NCBI GenBank assembly: GCA_902762505.1
Contig: CACWOQ010000037.1
Span: 1-43,498, forward strand
Direction of reading: 5' to 3'
From: an uncultured Ruminococcus sp.
GTDB lineage: Bacteria; Bacillota; Clostridia; Oscillospirales; CAG-272
DNA length: 43,498 nt
The notes beneath the pieces were generated by a model that worked only from the letters and a program-made list of their open reading frames with translations, had not been told where the DNA came from and did not search any database. This document shows, piece by piece, positions 7,594 through 15,610 of the stretch; positions within the stretch are counted from its first letter, which is position 1; the number at the start of each line of letters is the position of its first letter. Made by a program: the position numbers and the translations under genes.

Positions 7594-8907
7594 GTGAAAA
7601 GAATATTATCAGTTATAACAGCCGCGGCGGCTCTGCTGTCGCTTGCCGCGTGCGTCAAGGCTCCGGAGGAGACCGGAAATACGCGTCCGAAGGAAACGAA
7701 AGAGGCGGTAACGTACGAGCCGTATAAGGGCGTGAGCGGCGATTACTCCGGCGCGAAATTCGCGAGTATAGCCGATCTTACCGCGTCGTCGCCCGATGAT
7801 TCCGACGGATATTATAAAAATATCAAAGCTTACCGCAGCTGCGGCGACGGGCTGACCGCTTTTTACGACAAGCTGAATCAAAAAGTGCTTGAAGGCGGCG
7901 ACGCCGGCGCCGTTTCGCCGGTAAACGTTTATATGGCTCTTTCGCTTCTTGCGGAATGCGCCGAAGGCTCGTCGCGCGCCGAGATACTCGACGTTCTCGG
8001 CGTTAAAAGCATCGAGGAGCTGCGTGAACAGTCGAAGCTCGTGTGGTTCTATAACAACCGCGACGACGAGCAGGGAAAATCAATGCTCGCGAATTCGGTA
8101 TGGCTTTCAAGCGGTCTGCCCGTAAAGGAAGCGTGCGCGGAGCATCTTAAAAAAGACCACTATGCCTCGGCGTTTGCGGGAGATTTCGGCGATGAGAAGT
8201 ATATAAACGCCCTCAAACAATGGCTTTCCGATATGACGAACGGTCTGTTGGATAACAGCATAAACGGTCTTGTCATACCGCCGGATACGGCGATTGTGCT
8301 TGCCTCGACTCTGTATTATAAAACAAAATGGTATACGGCGTATGAAGAAACGGAGGAGGGCAAATTCGACGGTGAGCCCTGCGTTTTCAATAAAAAGGTA
8401 AACGATAATCGGATATACAAGGGCAAGGGCTTTACCGCGTATGCAGAAAGATTGTCCGACAACAACAGAATGTGGTTCTTTTTGCCGGACAAAAACAAGA
8501 CCGTGGACGACGTGCTGAAGACCGGAGTCATATCGTATATAAACAATGATCCGTTCGGTATCGAATACGAGGTTACGGTAAGGATGCCGGACTTCGATAT
8601 CAGTCTTAACGGCAGCATTAAAGACGCGCTGCGCGATATCGGCATAAGCGAGTGTATGACTGATAAAGCCGATTTTTCGGCACTGACTGACGACAGCTTG
8701 TTTTTGAGCGACGTTATACACGCCTGCCGTGTAAAAGCCGACAAGGACGGAGTCGAAGGCGCGGCTTTCACCGTTATGGCGCTTGCGGGAAGCGCACCCT
8801 TTGAGTTGATGAAGCTCAAATATGATTTTACGCTTGACAGACCTTTCGTTTTCGTTATCGAAAACGGCGGCACGCCGCTATTTACGGGAGTGGTGAACGA
8901 GGTTTAA
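7594..8907 (+). CDS. Serpin-family protease inhibitor, lipoprotein
   Basis: The 437-residue protein starts with GTG at 7594 after AAGGAGG (7576-7582). It has a lipoprotein signal peptide ending LAAC (Cys20) and a long linker to about residue 85. A serpin fold follows: GDAGAVSPVNVYMALSLLAECAEGSS (helix B region), LANSVWLSS, YYKTKW, FFLPDK, and KADKDGVEGAAFTVMAL leading into the reactive-centre loop, then DRPFVFVIENGGTPLFTGVVNEV. Serpins trap serine or cysteine proteases. Here it would be anchored outside the cell. The hinge GVEGAAFTV has Val and Gly at the usual P14 and P12 Thr/Ala positions. The scissile bond is probably among small residues (AGSA), which would fit elastase-like targets; that is inference. 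Confidence 0.9.
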   Translation: MKRILSVITAAAALLSLAACVKAPEETGNTRPKETKEAVTYEPYKGVSGDYSGAKFASIADLTASSPDDSDGYYKNIKAYRSCGDGLTAFYDKLNQKVLEGGDAGAVSPVNVYMALSLLAECAEGSSRAEILDVLGVKSIEELREQSKLVWFYNNRDDEQGKSMLANSVWLSSGLPVKEACAEHLKKDHYASAFAGDFGDEKYINALKQWLSDMTNGLLDNSINGLVIPPDTAIVLASTLYYKTKWYTAYEETEEGKFDGEPCVFNKKVNDNRIYKGKGFTAYAERLSDNNRMWFFLPDKNKTVDDVLKTGVISYINNDPFGIEYEVTVRMPDFDISLNGSIKDALRDIGISECMTDKADFSALTDDSLFLSDVIHACRVKADKDGVEGAAFTVMALAGSAPFELMKLKYDFTLDRPFVFVIENGGTPLFTGVVNEV

Positions 8908-8913
8908 ACTGTA

Positions 8914-8938
8914 GTAGGGGCGAGCATTGCTCGCCCGC
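8914..8938 (+). repeat. REP palindrome, copy 1
   Basis: A 25-base element begins GTAGGGGCGAGC, has an ATT loop, and continues GCTCGCCCGC. The stem is eight base pairs. It starts seven bases after the serpin stop codon and is the exact reverse complement of copy 3. Confidence 0.88.
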
Positions 8939-8963
8939 TTCAATGAAATTTGAATAAATCAAA

Positions 8964-9003
8964 AAAGGGTGAGCAAAACGGGGTTTTCCTCCGTGCTCAC
9001 CCT
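8964..9003 (-). terminator. Terminator of the REP-associated transposase
   Basis: AGGGTGAGCA and TGCTCACCCT form a perfect 10-base stem (8966-8975 with 8994-9003), extended by CGG/CCG pairing inside. On the minus strand it ends in a T run, directly downstream of the transposase stop codon. Confidence 0.85.
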
Positions 9004-9010
9004 GCGTACG

Positions 9011-9511
9011 TTATTTGATTATTCCGGGTTGTTCACCAAACGGATTTTCATAAATATACTTGATATGCGTCTCGTAATCCTCTTTGTTTCGTATCACGTG
9101 GTCGTAAAAAGATTTTTGCCATATTGACGACCCGATATGTTTTGTGACGTAACCTTTCATTTGTTGAACGACACGTGAGACCGTAGGGGCGACCATTGGT
9201 CGCCCGCGTTCATCCGTATGTATCGTAATCAACAAATGAATATGGTCGGGCATTATAACGTAACGGTCTACGGACAAAGCCGGATATGATACGGATATGC
9301 TTTTAACTGCTTCATCGACGATTTTTCCGTATTTTGACAGTCTGATATTCTGCGGGTCAAGCGGGCGAGCAATGCTCGCCCCTACATCAGACGGCGCTTC
9401 AAGCCAAAAATAGTTTATCCTCTTTGACGTGCAGACGGTCAGAAAATACGCTCCGCACGTGCTGTAATCAAAATGATTCAGCCTGTTTTGCTTTCTTGTC
9501 GGTTTATCCGT
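9011..9511 (-). CDS. REP-associated tyrosine transposase (RAYT, IS200-like), no canonical start codon
   Basis: The reading frame is open from 9511 to the stop at 9011. It gives about 166 residues resembling RAYT/Y1 transposases: RKQNRLNHFDYSTCGAYFLT, the HUH motif PDHIHLL, then WQKSFYDHVIRN and YIYENP near the C-terminus. These enzymes cut and move single-stranded REP elements. The expected start position reads ACG (9509-9511) directly after a TGA. No ATG, GTG or TTG occurs in frame until a TTG at 9275-9277, which would delete the conserved N-terminus. The gene may therefore be inactivated, or use a non-standard start. Two REP palindromes lie in frame inside it. It overlaps the 3' end of the GH127 gene by eight bases. 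Confidence 0.8.
   Translation of the reverse strand, partial: TDKPTRKQNRLNHFDYSTCGAYFLTVCTSKRINYFWLEAPSDVGASIARPLDPQNIRLSKYGKIVDEAVKSISVSYPALSVDRYVIMPDHIHLLITIHTDERGRPMVAPTVSRVVQQMKGYVTKHIGSSIWQKSFYDHVIRNKEDYETHIKYIYENPFGEQPGIIK
9183..9207 (+). repeat. REP palindrome, copy 2 (inside the transposase gene)
   Basis: The same 25-base element as copy 1 but with GACCATTGGTC at the centre in place of GAGCATTGCTC. The two changes compensate and keep the stem. In the transposase frame it encodes GRPMVAPT. Confidence 0.88.
9361..9385 (-). repeat. REP palindrome, copy 3 (inside the transposase gene)
   Basis: This copy is identical to copy 1 in reverse orientation (25 of 25 bases). In the transposase frame it encodes VGASIARP. 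Confidence 0.88.
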
Positions 9512-11270
9512 TTTTCACCCATATTTTCATATCACACTCCCCGCGGTTGGCGAACGCGTGGTACGGGATCATGAACAGGGGAGAAGGCGACGCGGGGACC
9601 GTTACCGCCGGAAGCCCGAAAGGACCTTTTACGACGTTCATTTCGCCGTCTTCGATCACGGCTTGCCCGAGAGCGGGATTGTCGACGCCCTCCGCGCACA
9701 TAACGAACGGTCCGTACGTGACGGCGCAAAGACCTCTGTCCGCCTCGACGTGCGGGTCTGCGTATCTCAGCTCCGGCGAAAGCTCGAGCCTCAGAGTCAC
9801 GGTATCAGATGGCGAGGCTGTAATTTTCAGATATCCTTTTACCGGCGCGGCGTTTACGGCCGTGCCGTTCTTTTCAAGCGAGTACTGCCGGCACCAGCCC
9901 GGTACGCGGATATGAAGCGTCACGTCGGCTGAAACGGTCAGAGTGACGTCGCCGCCGAACGGATAATCCGTTCTCTGCGAGATTTTCACGCCGTTCACTT
10001 CGGCGTCGGAGTCCGCGAACTGCTCGACGAATATACCGTCCTCGTCGTATCTGTAAAGGAAATCGCCGATCGACGGTATGAATCTCGTGACGTTCGGAGG
10101 ACAGCAGGAGCACGCGAACACCTTTACGCGCTGCGTTATCGGAAAGTGGACGCCCGGGCGGGTCTGTCTGTTTTTCAGGTCTATTTCCTGCGCGTTCTCA
10201 TAGAAGAACGACGTGCCGTCAAGCGACAGCCCGGACAGAAAACCGTTGTAGATCACGCGCTCGGCGACGTCCGCGTATTTCGCGTCGCTGTCAAGGCAAG
10301 CCATGCGGCGCGCGAACAGCGCAAGCGACAGCGCCGCGCACGTTTCCGCGTACGCCGTGTCGTTCGGGAGCCTGTGATCCTCTTCAAAGCGTTCTCCGTA
10401 CGCCTGCGAGCCTATCGCGCCGGTTATGTACATTTTCTTTTTCGCTATGTTGTCGAATATGCTTTTGCACGCGTGCGTAAGCGCCTCGTCTTTTTTGCGC
10501 TTCGCAACGTCCGCCATCGCGCAGTAGAAGTAGCAGGCGCGGACGCAATGCCCCCACGCCGTGAGCTGCTCCCGTGCCGGCAGATGGTCCTGACTGTAAT
10601 TGCTGTGAAGGCTGTCCTTGCCGGGCTTGCCGCCTAAGGCGCGTTTGCTGACGAAGAATTCCGCAAGCTCAAGCCATTTTTCCTCGCCGGTATGATCGTA
10701 GAGCTTTACGAGCGCAAGCTCGATCTCCTCGTGTCCCGGAGAGCTGAACGACGCGCTTTGTTCATCCATGAAAACGCGCTTCACAAGCTCCATGTAATCC
10801 TTCATAAGCGACAGGAATTTGCCCTTTCCCGTCGCTTTTTCATATGCGATCGCGGCTTCAAGCAGATGTCCCGCGCAGTAAAGCTCGTGGCAGTCGCGGT
10901 CGGTGAAGATCTTATCCGGCGCTATCTGCTGAAAATATATGTTGAAATAACCCTTGTACGGACCTTCCTTGATCCTTCCGCGCTCTATGCATTCCACAAG
11001 GTGATCCACCCGCGCCTCTTCTTCGGGCATCGGTTCCTTTTCCGTCAGATACGCGACGGATTCGATCCATTTGGCAACGTCGGAATCCCAGAAATAATGA
11101 GGCTGATCCGGATCGCCCGGCTTATAGTTCATCTCAAACGCGCCGATCCGTCCGGTCTCGTCGAACCTGTCGTACACGCTGTCAAGCGTGACGCGGCGCA
11201 CAAGCTTCTGCTTGTCCGCCCAAAAGCCGGATCTGATGTCAACTTTGTCAAACGGTACGTATTCGCTCAT
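9504..11270 (-). CDS. Beta-L-arabinofuranosidase, GH127 family
   Basis: The 588-residue protein matches the GH127 (DUF1680) family, which releases L-arabinose from arabinofuranosides. The family's zinc site of one Glu and three Cys is present: E309 and C311 in NDTAYAETCAALS, C389 and C390 in VFACSCCPPNVTR. Other family blocks are the alpha/alpha barrel with HELYCAGHLLEAA and the HLPNDTAY-type segment. C-terminal beta domains contain LRIRVPGWC-like VTLHIRVPGWC and YGPFVMCAEG. I chose the ATG at 11270 because GGAGG lies six bases upstream and it overlaps the previous stop codon (ATGA). No signal peptide is seen, so it is probably cytoplasmic and acts on imported oligosaccharides. It forms an operon with the epimerase. 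Confidence 0.92.
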   Translation of the reverse strand: MSEYVPFDKVDIRSGFWADKQKLVRRVTLDSVYDRFDETGRIGAFEMNYKPGDPDQPHYFWDSDVAKWIESVAYLTEKEPMPEEEARVDHLVECIERGRIKEGPYKGYFNIYFQQIAPDKIFTDRDCHELYCAGHLLEAAIAYEKATGKGKFLSLMKDYMELVKRVFMDEQSASFSSPGHEEIELALVKLYDHTGEEKWLELAEFFVSKRALGGKPGKDSLHSNYSQDHLPAREQLTAWGHCVRACYFYCAMADVAKRKKDEALTHACKSIFDNIAKKKMYITGAIGSQAYGERFEEDHRLPNDTAYAETCAALSLALFARRMACLDSDAKYADVAERVIYNGFLSGLSLDGTSFFYENAQEIDLKNRQTRPGVHFPITQRVKVFACSCCPPNVTRFIPSIGDFLYRYDEDGIFVEQFADSDAEVNGVKISQRTDYPFGGDVTLTVSADVTLHIRVPGWCRQYSLEKNGTAVNAAPVKGYLKITASPSDTVTLRLELSPELRYADPHVEADRGLCAVTYGPFVMCAEGVDNPALGQAVIEDGEMNVVKGPFGLPAVTVPASPSPLFMIPYHAFANRGECDMKIWVKNG

Positions 11271-11917
11271 ATTATCCTCCCCAGTATCTCTGTCGCTTTT
11301 TTGCGTGTGTATTTTCCGGAAAACAGGCTTGAAGATCCGCATACGAGCGCGTCCGCGCCCGCCGCCTTCATCATTTCGGCGTTTTCGAAGCTGACGTTGC
11401 CGTCCGCTTCGATTATTTTGTCGGGCAAAAGCTCCCGCGCGCGCCTTATTTTGCCGATGATGCCGGGAATAAGCTTCTGACCCGCGTAACCCGGATCGAC
11501 CGTCATGATCAGCAGACCGTCAAAGCAGTCGGCAACGTCGGCGCAGGCGGAAAGAGGCGTCTCGGGGTCGAGCGCGAGCAGCGCCTTGCAGCCGAGGGCG
11601 CGTATCTTTTCAGCGGTGCGCGCCGGGTGACGGTCCGTTTCGTAGTGTATGCTGACCCAGTCTCCCGGGCGGATCGGGAAAAATCCGAGCTTGTCGCCGG
11701 GCGAATTTATCATAAGGTGAATGTCGAGCGGTGCGTCGAAGCTTTTCCGTATCGCCTCCATAAGCGATACACCGAGCTGTATGTTGGGTACGAAACACCC
11801 GTCCATGACGTCGATATGGAGCAGATCCGCGCCGCAGGCGAGCAGATCCGTTATCTCGTCGTACATATGGAGCTGATCCGCGCACATAAGTGACGGATTT
11901 ACGTAGATCTTGTTCAA
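11267..11917 (-). CDS. Ribulose-phosphate 3-epimerase family, AlsE-like (D-allulose-6-phosphate 3-epimerase)
   Basis: This 216-residue TIM-barrel epimerase has NPSLMCAD, HIDVMDGCFVPN, DIHLM, MTVDPGYAGQ and EADGNVSFENA with a phosphate-binding GADALVCGSSSLF. SLMCxD and MTVDPGxAGQ are closer to D-allulose-6-phosphate epimerase than to classical Rpe (usually MTVNPGFGGQ), so sugar specificity is uncertain. The start is a TTG at 11917: AAAGGA lies seven bases before it and the protein then begins at the family position. An N-terminal extension reading through the preceding terminator is implausible. It is coupled to the GH127 gene by ATGA, suggesting a joint role in arabinose or related pentose use. 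Confidence 0.88.
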   Translation of the reverse strand: MNKIYVNPSLMCADQLHMYDEITDLLACGADLLHIDVMDGCFVPNIQLGVSLMEAIRKSFDAPLDIHLMINSPGDKLGFFPIRPGDWVSIHYETDRHPARTAEKIRALGCKALLALDPETPLSACADVADCFDGLLIMTVDPGYAGQKLIPGIIGKIRRARELLPDKIIEADGNVSFENAEMMKAAGADALVCGSSSLFSGKYTRKKATEILGRII

Positions 11918-11936
11918 AGCCGTATCCTTTCGGTAT

Positions 11937-11962
11937 AAAAGCGGAGTCGGGCTCCGCTTTTT
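11937..11962 (-). terminator. Terminator of the large P-type-ATPase-like gene
   Basis: AAAAGCGGAG and CTCCGCTTTT pair around a five-base loop, with T runs on both strands. It separates the 947-residue gene from the epimerase-GH127 operon. Confidence 0.85.
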
Positions 11963-11964
11963 CG

Positions 11965-14808
11965 TTAGATGTTTATTTTGGTCACTATCCTGATGACGAG
12001 GCAGAGAAGCAGCTGATATCCGAGCGCGTGGAGCGCGGAGATCGAATCGTAGGTGCCCGTGAATATCAGTATCACGCTGAACAGCAGACCGATTATGACC
12101 GACAAAAAGCATATGACCATATTGATCTTCGACGAATAGACCGTCTTGTCGCAGAGCATGAGCGTGCGGAGCAGTGCTTTTACGCTGTTGCGCGAGACGA
12201 TCGCGCCCTTCGTGGACTTGCTCACGTCGCGTCTGCGCTCGTTTTCGCGTGAGCGGATCAGTCTGCAATGATAGATCTCGGTATCGAGACGGTCTTTTAT
12301 GAGCTTCGTGTCGATGTTCGGGTCAAGAGTACGTATCGCGACGCATCTCGTGGAGGTCGAAAGCTGTTTGATCACGGACAGGAAATCTCTGTCCATTTCG
12401 TATTCTATGTAGAACTTCGCACAGACGACGTCGTTTATGATCATATACATAATACGGCTCTTGTCGTTGTTTTCGTACTGTCTGTCGTCAAGCGTGTATT
12501 TCGGATCGAGCTTGCCGCCCATATATCCGGCGGAGCCGAGGTATACCTTCTGAGAGTCGACCGTGGCTTCAATTCCGCCTTCAACGGCGTTTTCGACCGT
12601 CACGTTGTTTGAAAACTCCTTGTATTCGCGCGCGGCGTTCTCGCAGATCGTCAGAAGGGGTCCGCCGACCTTGCGGAACAGGCTCGTGAGAACGTACATT
12701 ATGTGATCCATACGGCTCTCGTTGAATACGCGGACGGAGGTGATCTTGTCAAGAGACGGCGGAAACACGTCGCTGTCCTCGAACGTGACGACGGACGCGT
12801 CGGCGTATTCCTCGGCGGCAGCCTCGCTTATGACGCAGCTGTCGTCGTTATACGTTTTCTTGGCGCAGGCGAAGGACGGCAGCGTTATCGCGGAGAAGAA
12901 CGCGGCGGGCATACACAGCGACGAGGCTATATACGCGGCGTTTATCGCGGAGCCTATGTCCTTTTTGACTATAAGCACCGTCGCCAGAACTCCGGCGAAT
13001 ATGAGCGCGAGCACGGGGAAGAGCAGATTGACGTAATTTTTGGTCGAGGTGCTCTTCATATTCGATTCGACGAAGCCGCGTACGAAATTCGTCTTGGAGA
13101 TACGGAGCATCGTCGGATCCTCGGGAACGTAGTCGTAGAATTCCTGCTCCTCAGCGGAGTTTTTCCTCGGAACGTAGGATTCCATCACGAATTTTGATTT
13201 ACCGGGCGTGCCGGAGATTATACGGAAGTTGAGCGTGTCGCGCTTGATGCAGCGGAGCTCCGCCGAAAGCATAAGAACGACGACGAGCGCGGACGCCGAC
13301 ATAACGGGGTGAAGCACGGGCTTCGCGGTGACGGCGGCGATTATGCCGTAAATATAAGTGAATATAACGGCGAGCGCGCCTACGGATGAAGCCGTGGCTT
13401 TGCCCGAGAATACGCCCTTGAGACCTGAGATCACGTACTTTACGGCGAATATGGCGCACAGCGAGAAAAGCTGCAGGTCGATAAGAATGAATACGGACGG
13501 GTTGTTTGCGGGTGAGCAGAAGAACGGGAATTTATCCGCGCCGAAAGTAAGGCATTCATATACGAATACGAGTACGGCGAACACGGATGAAAGGATAAGG
13601 GATAACTTCGTGCGCGAGTAATTCTTTCTGAAACCGTCAAGGAAGGTCTTGCGCTGGTCGTAGGAAACGAATTCGTCTATGCCCTGCGCCTTTTCCCTCA
13701 GCTCCTCCTCTTCCTGCTGAAGCTGCTCTTCGTCAATATCCGAAACTGACAGCTCTTTGTATACCTTTACGGGGTTTTTCTCCGGCGGCTCCGGTGCTTC
13801 GGCGAAGGCGTCCATTATCGCCTCGTCGGAGGTGGAATAACCGTCGTTGTCCGGGTGCATGTCGGAATAGATACCGCTGAATTTCTCTATATCCTCTTCG
13901 ATCGACGAAAGCTGCGCGTCGGGTGCCGCGGCGTCCGGCACGTCGAATCTGCGGGTCTTTCCGCCCTCGTCCTCGGGCAGGGCGACGGTCTTGTCGTCGA
14001 CGAAGGGATCATCGTATTCGCCGTCTCCGTCGCTGTCTTCGATCACGGTCACGCCCTGCGGAGGCAGGACGACGGTCTTTTCATAAGACTCGTCCTCCAA
14101 AGCGTCGCTTACGTGAAGCTGCAGATCGTCCGATATTACGTTCACGTCCCGGGCGTCGTCGTCATTCGGGGCGTCTTCGGGCTCAGGCTTTGCAGCATCG
14201 ACAGTCTTGCCGGGCTCAGGCTCGGGCTCGGGCTCAGACTTTGTTTCGGGCTCCGGATTTGTTTCAGGCTCGGGCTCGGGTGCGTCAGCCGTTTTCGTGT
14301 CCGCGTCGTCCGGGTCGGAGAAAAGGGCTCCTATTTCGTTTGCAAAATCGTTCAGCTCCTTTTCGCTGCGTTCCTTCTCGGTAAGGGAAGGCGCGGGCTC
14401 GGATACAGCGGCTTTGGGCTCGCTTTCCGCCGGCTTTTCCGGTTCTTTTTCCGGCTCCGGTACGGATACGCGCGTCTCAGCCGACGGAAGCTCAGCTTCG
14501 CGGCGGTCGTCCGCTCTGTTTTTCTTTTTATCGCGTTTGTTTTTGTGCTTTTTCTTTTTTTCTCTGCCCTCTTCCTCGGCGGCGAAATATTCGTCGAGCA
14601 GGCGGACTTTTTCAGATATCGACGACGGCGCGCCGCTCTCCGTTTTGACTGCGGCGGAAGCGTCCTTCGGCTCGTCAAGCTCTGCCGGGACCGTCTCGAC
14701 CTGAGGCTTCTGCGGGGCGGCTATCTCATCGTCCTCGATATCGAGGACCAGCTTGAGTTGATTGACGAGGTCGTCTACCGACATGTCTTTCTTATTCTTG
14801 TTCTCCAT
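11965..14808 (-). CDS. Degenerate P-type-ATPase-like membrane protein with long acidic disordered N-terminus
   Basis: The protein has 947 residues. The first 390 or so are low-complexity and probably disordered: a Lys-rich block (KKKKHKNKRDKKK, about 84-96) and Pro-Glu repeats (about 176-200). From about 400 on, hydrophobic pairs and soluble segments follow the order of a P1B-type ATPase. LCMPAAFFSAITLP (631-644) sits where the CPC transmembrane motif would be, followed by ISEAAAEEYADASVVTFEDSDVF (661-682) where the DKTGT phosphorylation loop is expected. GSAGYMGG (758-765) matches an N-domain position, IRTLDPN (825-831) replaces TGDN, and two terminal membrane helices follow. Every catalytic motif is lost, so this is probably a non-pumping scaffold or sensor. 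The fold assignment is my inference. Confidence 0.6.
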   Translation of the reverse strand: MENKNKKDMSVDDLVNQLKLVLDIEDDEIAAPQKPQVETVPAELDEPKDASAAVKTESGAPSSISEKVRLLDEYFAAEEEGREKKKKHKNKRDKKKNRADDRREAELPSAETRVSVPEPEKEPEKPAESEPKAAVSEPAPSLTEKERSEKELNDFANEIGALFSDPDDADTKTADAPEPEPETNPEPETKSEPEPEPEPGKTVDAAKPEPEDAPNDDDARDVNVISDDLQLHVSDALEDESYEKTVVLPPQGVTVIEDSDGDGEYDDPFVDDKTVALPEDEGGKTRRFDVPDAAAPDAQLSSIEEDIEKFSGIYSDMHPDNDGYSTSDEAIMDAFAEAPEPPEKNPVKVYKELSVSDIDEEQLQQEEEELREKAQGIDEFVSYDQRKTFLDGFRKNYSRTKLSLILSSVFAVLVFVYECLTFGADKFPFFCSPANNPSVFILIDLQLFSLCAIFAVKYVISGLKGVFSGKATASSVGALAVIFTYIYGIIAAVTAKPVLHPVMSASALVVVLMLSAELRCIKRDTLNFRIISGTPGKSKFVMESYVPRKNSAEEQEFYDYVPEDPTMLRISKTNFVRGFVESNMKSTSTKNYVNLLFPVLALIFAGVLATVLIVKKDIGSAINAAYIASSLCMPAAFFSAITLPSFACAKKTYNDDSCVISEAAAEEYADASVVTFEDSDVFPPSLDKITSVRVFNESRMDHIMYVLTSLFRKVGGPLLTICENAAREYKEFSNNVTVENAVEGGIEATVDSQKVYLGSAGYMGGKLDPKYTLDDRQYENNDKSRIMYMIINDVVCAKFYIEYEMDRDFLSVIKQLSTSTRCVAIRTLDPNIDTKLIKDRLDTEIYHCRLIRSRENERRRDVSKSTKGAIVSRNSVKALLRTLMLCDKTVYSSKINMVICFLSVIIGLLFSVILIFTGTYDSISALHALGYQLLLCLVIRIVTKINI

Positions 14809-14824
14809 GTTAGCCTGCCTTTCT

Positions 14825-15598
14825 TCAGAGGGAATTTCTTACTTTTGCCGCCCACGACAGCACCACCGCCGCCGCGCACGACACGTTCAGCGAGTTGATC
14901 CTGCCGAACATGGGTATGCTGACTGTGTAATCGCACGACTCTCTGACTATGCGGGAGACTCCGTCGCCTTCGGATCCGAAGACGAAAGCAGCCGCACGGT
15001 CGAGAGGGGCTTCGTAAACGCTCTGACCGTCAGCCTCTGCCGCGTAACACCAGACGCCGCGTTCCTTCAGCTCCTTTATGCAAGCCGCTATGTTCGGCAC
15101 CTTTACGACCGGCACGTATGACAGAGCGCCGGCTGAGGATTTTGCGGCGACGGAGCCGAGCGTCGCGGAATGGCGCTTCGGGATTATCAGCCCGTGGACG
15201 CCCGCGCACTCGCAGCAGCGGAGAAGAGCGCCGAGATTGTGCGGATCCTCGATCCCGTCAGCGATCGCGATGAAGGGGAGCTTCCCCTCATCCTCGGCTT
15301 TTTTGAAAATATCGTCAAGCTCCGCGTATTCTGCCGCCGAAGCGTACGCGCACACTCCCTGATGAACGCCGCCCGCGCACAGCCTGTCAAGCTTCTGCTT
15401 CTCCGCGTCGATCACGGGTACGCCGAGCTTTTTTGCGGTCGCCGCGATGGTCGTTATGGAACCCTCGCGCTGACCGCGCTGTATAAGGACCTTGTCGACC
15501 GTCCTGCCGGACTTCAACAGCTCGGCTACGGCGTTTCTGCCGAATATAAGATTCTCATCCGGCTCCTTTTCATTGTCCATTCGTCTTTTTTCTGTCAT
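14825..15598 (-). CDS. rlmB: SpoU/TrmH-family RNA 2'-O-methyltransferase (RlmB-like)
   Basis: The 257-residue protein has a substrate-binding N-terminal domain (IFGRNAVAELLKSG, VHQGVCAYAS) and a SPOUT knot domain. The three TrmH motifs are IADGIEDPHNLGALLRCCE (about residues 113-130), FVFGSEGDGVSRIVRESCD (about 207-225) and IPMFGRINSLNVSCAAAVVL (about 229-248). RlmB methylates G2251 of 23S rRNA. Firmicute paralogues may have other tRNA or rRNA targets, so the symbol is tentative. AAGGTAGGA precedes the ATG at 15598; an ATG six codons further in is an alternative. It lies between the P-type-like gene and the ligase fusion, all on the minus strand. Confidence 0.87.
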   Translation of the reverse strand: MTEKRRMDNEKEPDENLIFGRNAVAELLKSGRTVDKVLIQRGQREGSITTIAATAKKLGVPVIDAEKQKLDRLCAGGVHQGVCAYASAAEYAELDDIFKKAEDEGKLPFIAIADGIEDPHNLGALLRCCECAGVHGLIIPKRHSATLGSVAAKSSAGALSYVPVVKVPNIAACIKELKERGVWCYAAEADGQSVYEAPLDRAAAFVFGSEGDGVSRIVRESCDYTVSIPMFGRINSLNVSCAAAVVLSWAAKVRNSL

Positions 15599-15610
15599 AT
15601 CCTACCTTCT

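Noticed and set aside
10692-11480. A 262-codon plus-strand frame opposite GH127 and the epimerase
   Set aside because: It crosses two certain minus-strand genes and has no domain or initiation signal.
13855-14898. A 347-codon plus-strand frame opposite the head of the pseudo-ATPase gene
   Set aside because: It is the complement of the Pro/Glu repeats and reads as repetitive Gly/Leu/Arg sequence; no ribosome binding site or family is visible.
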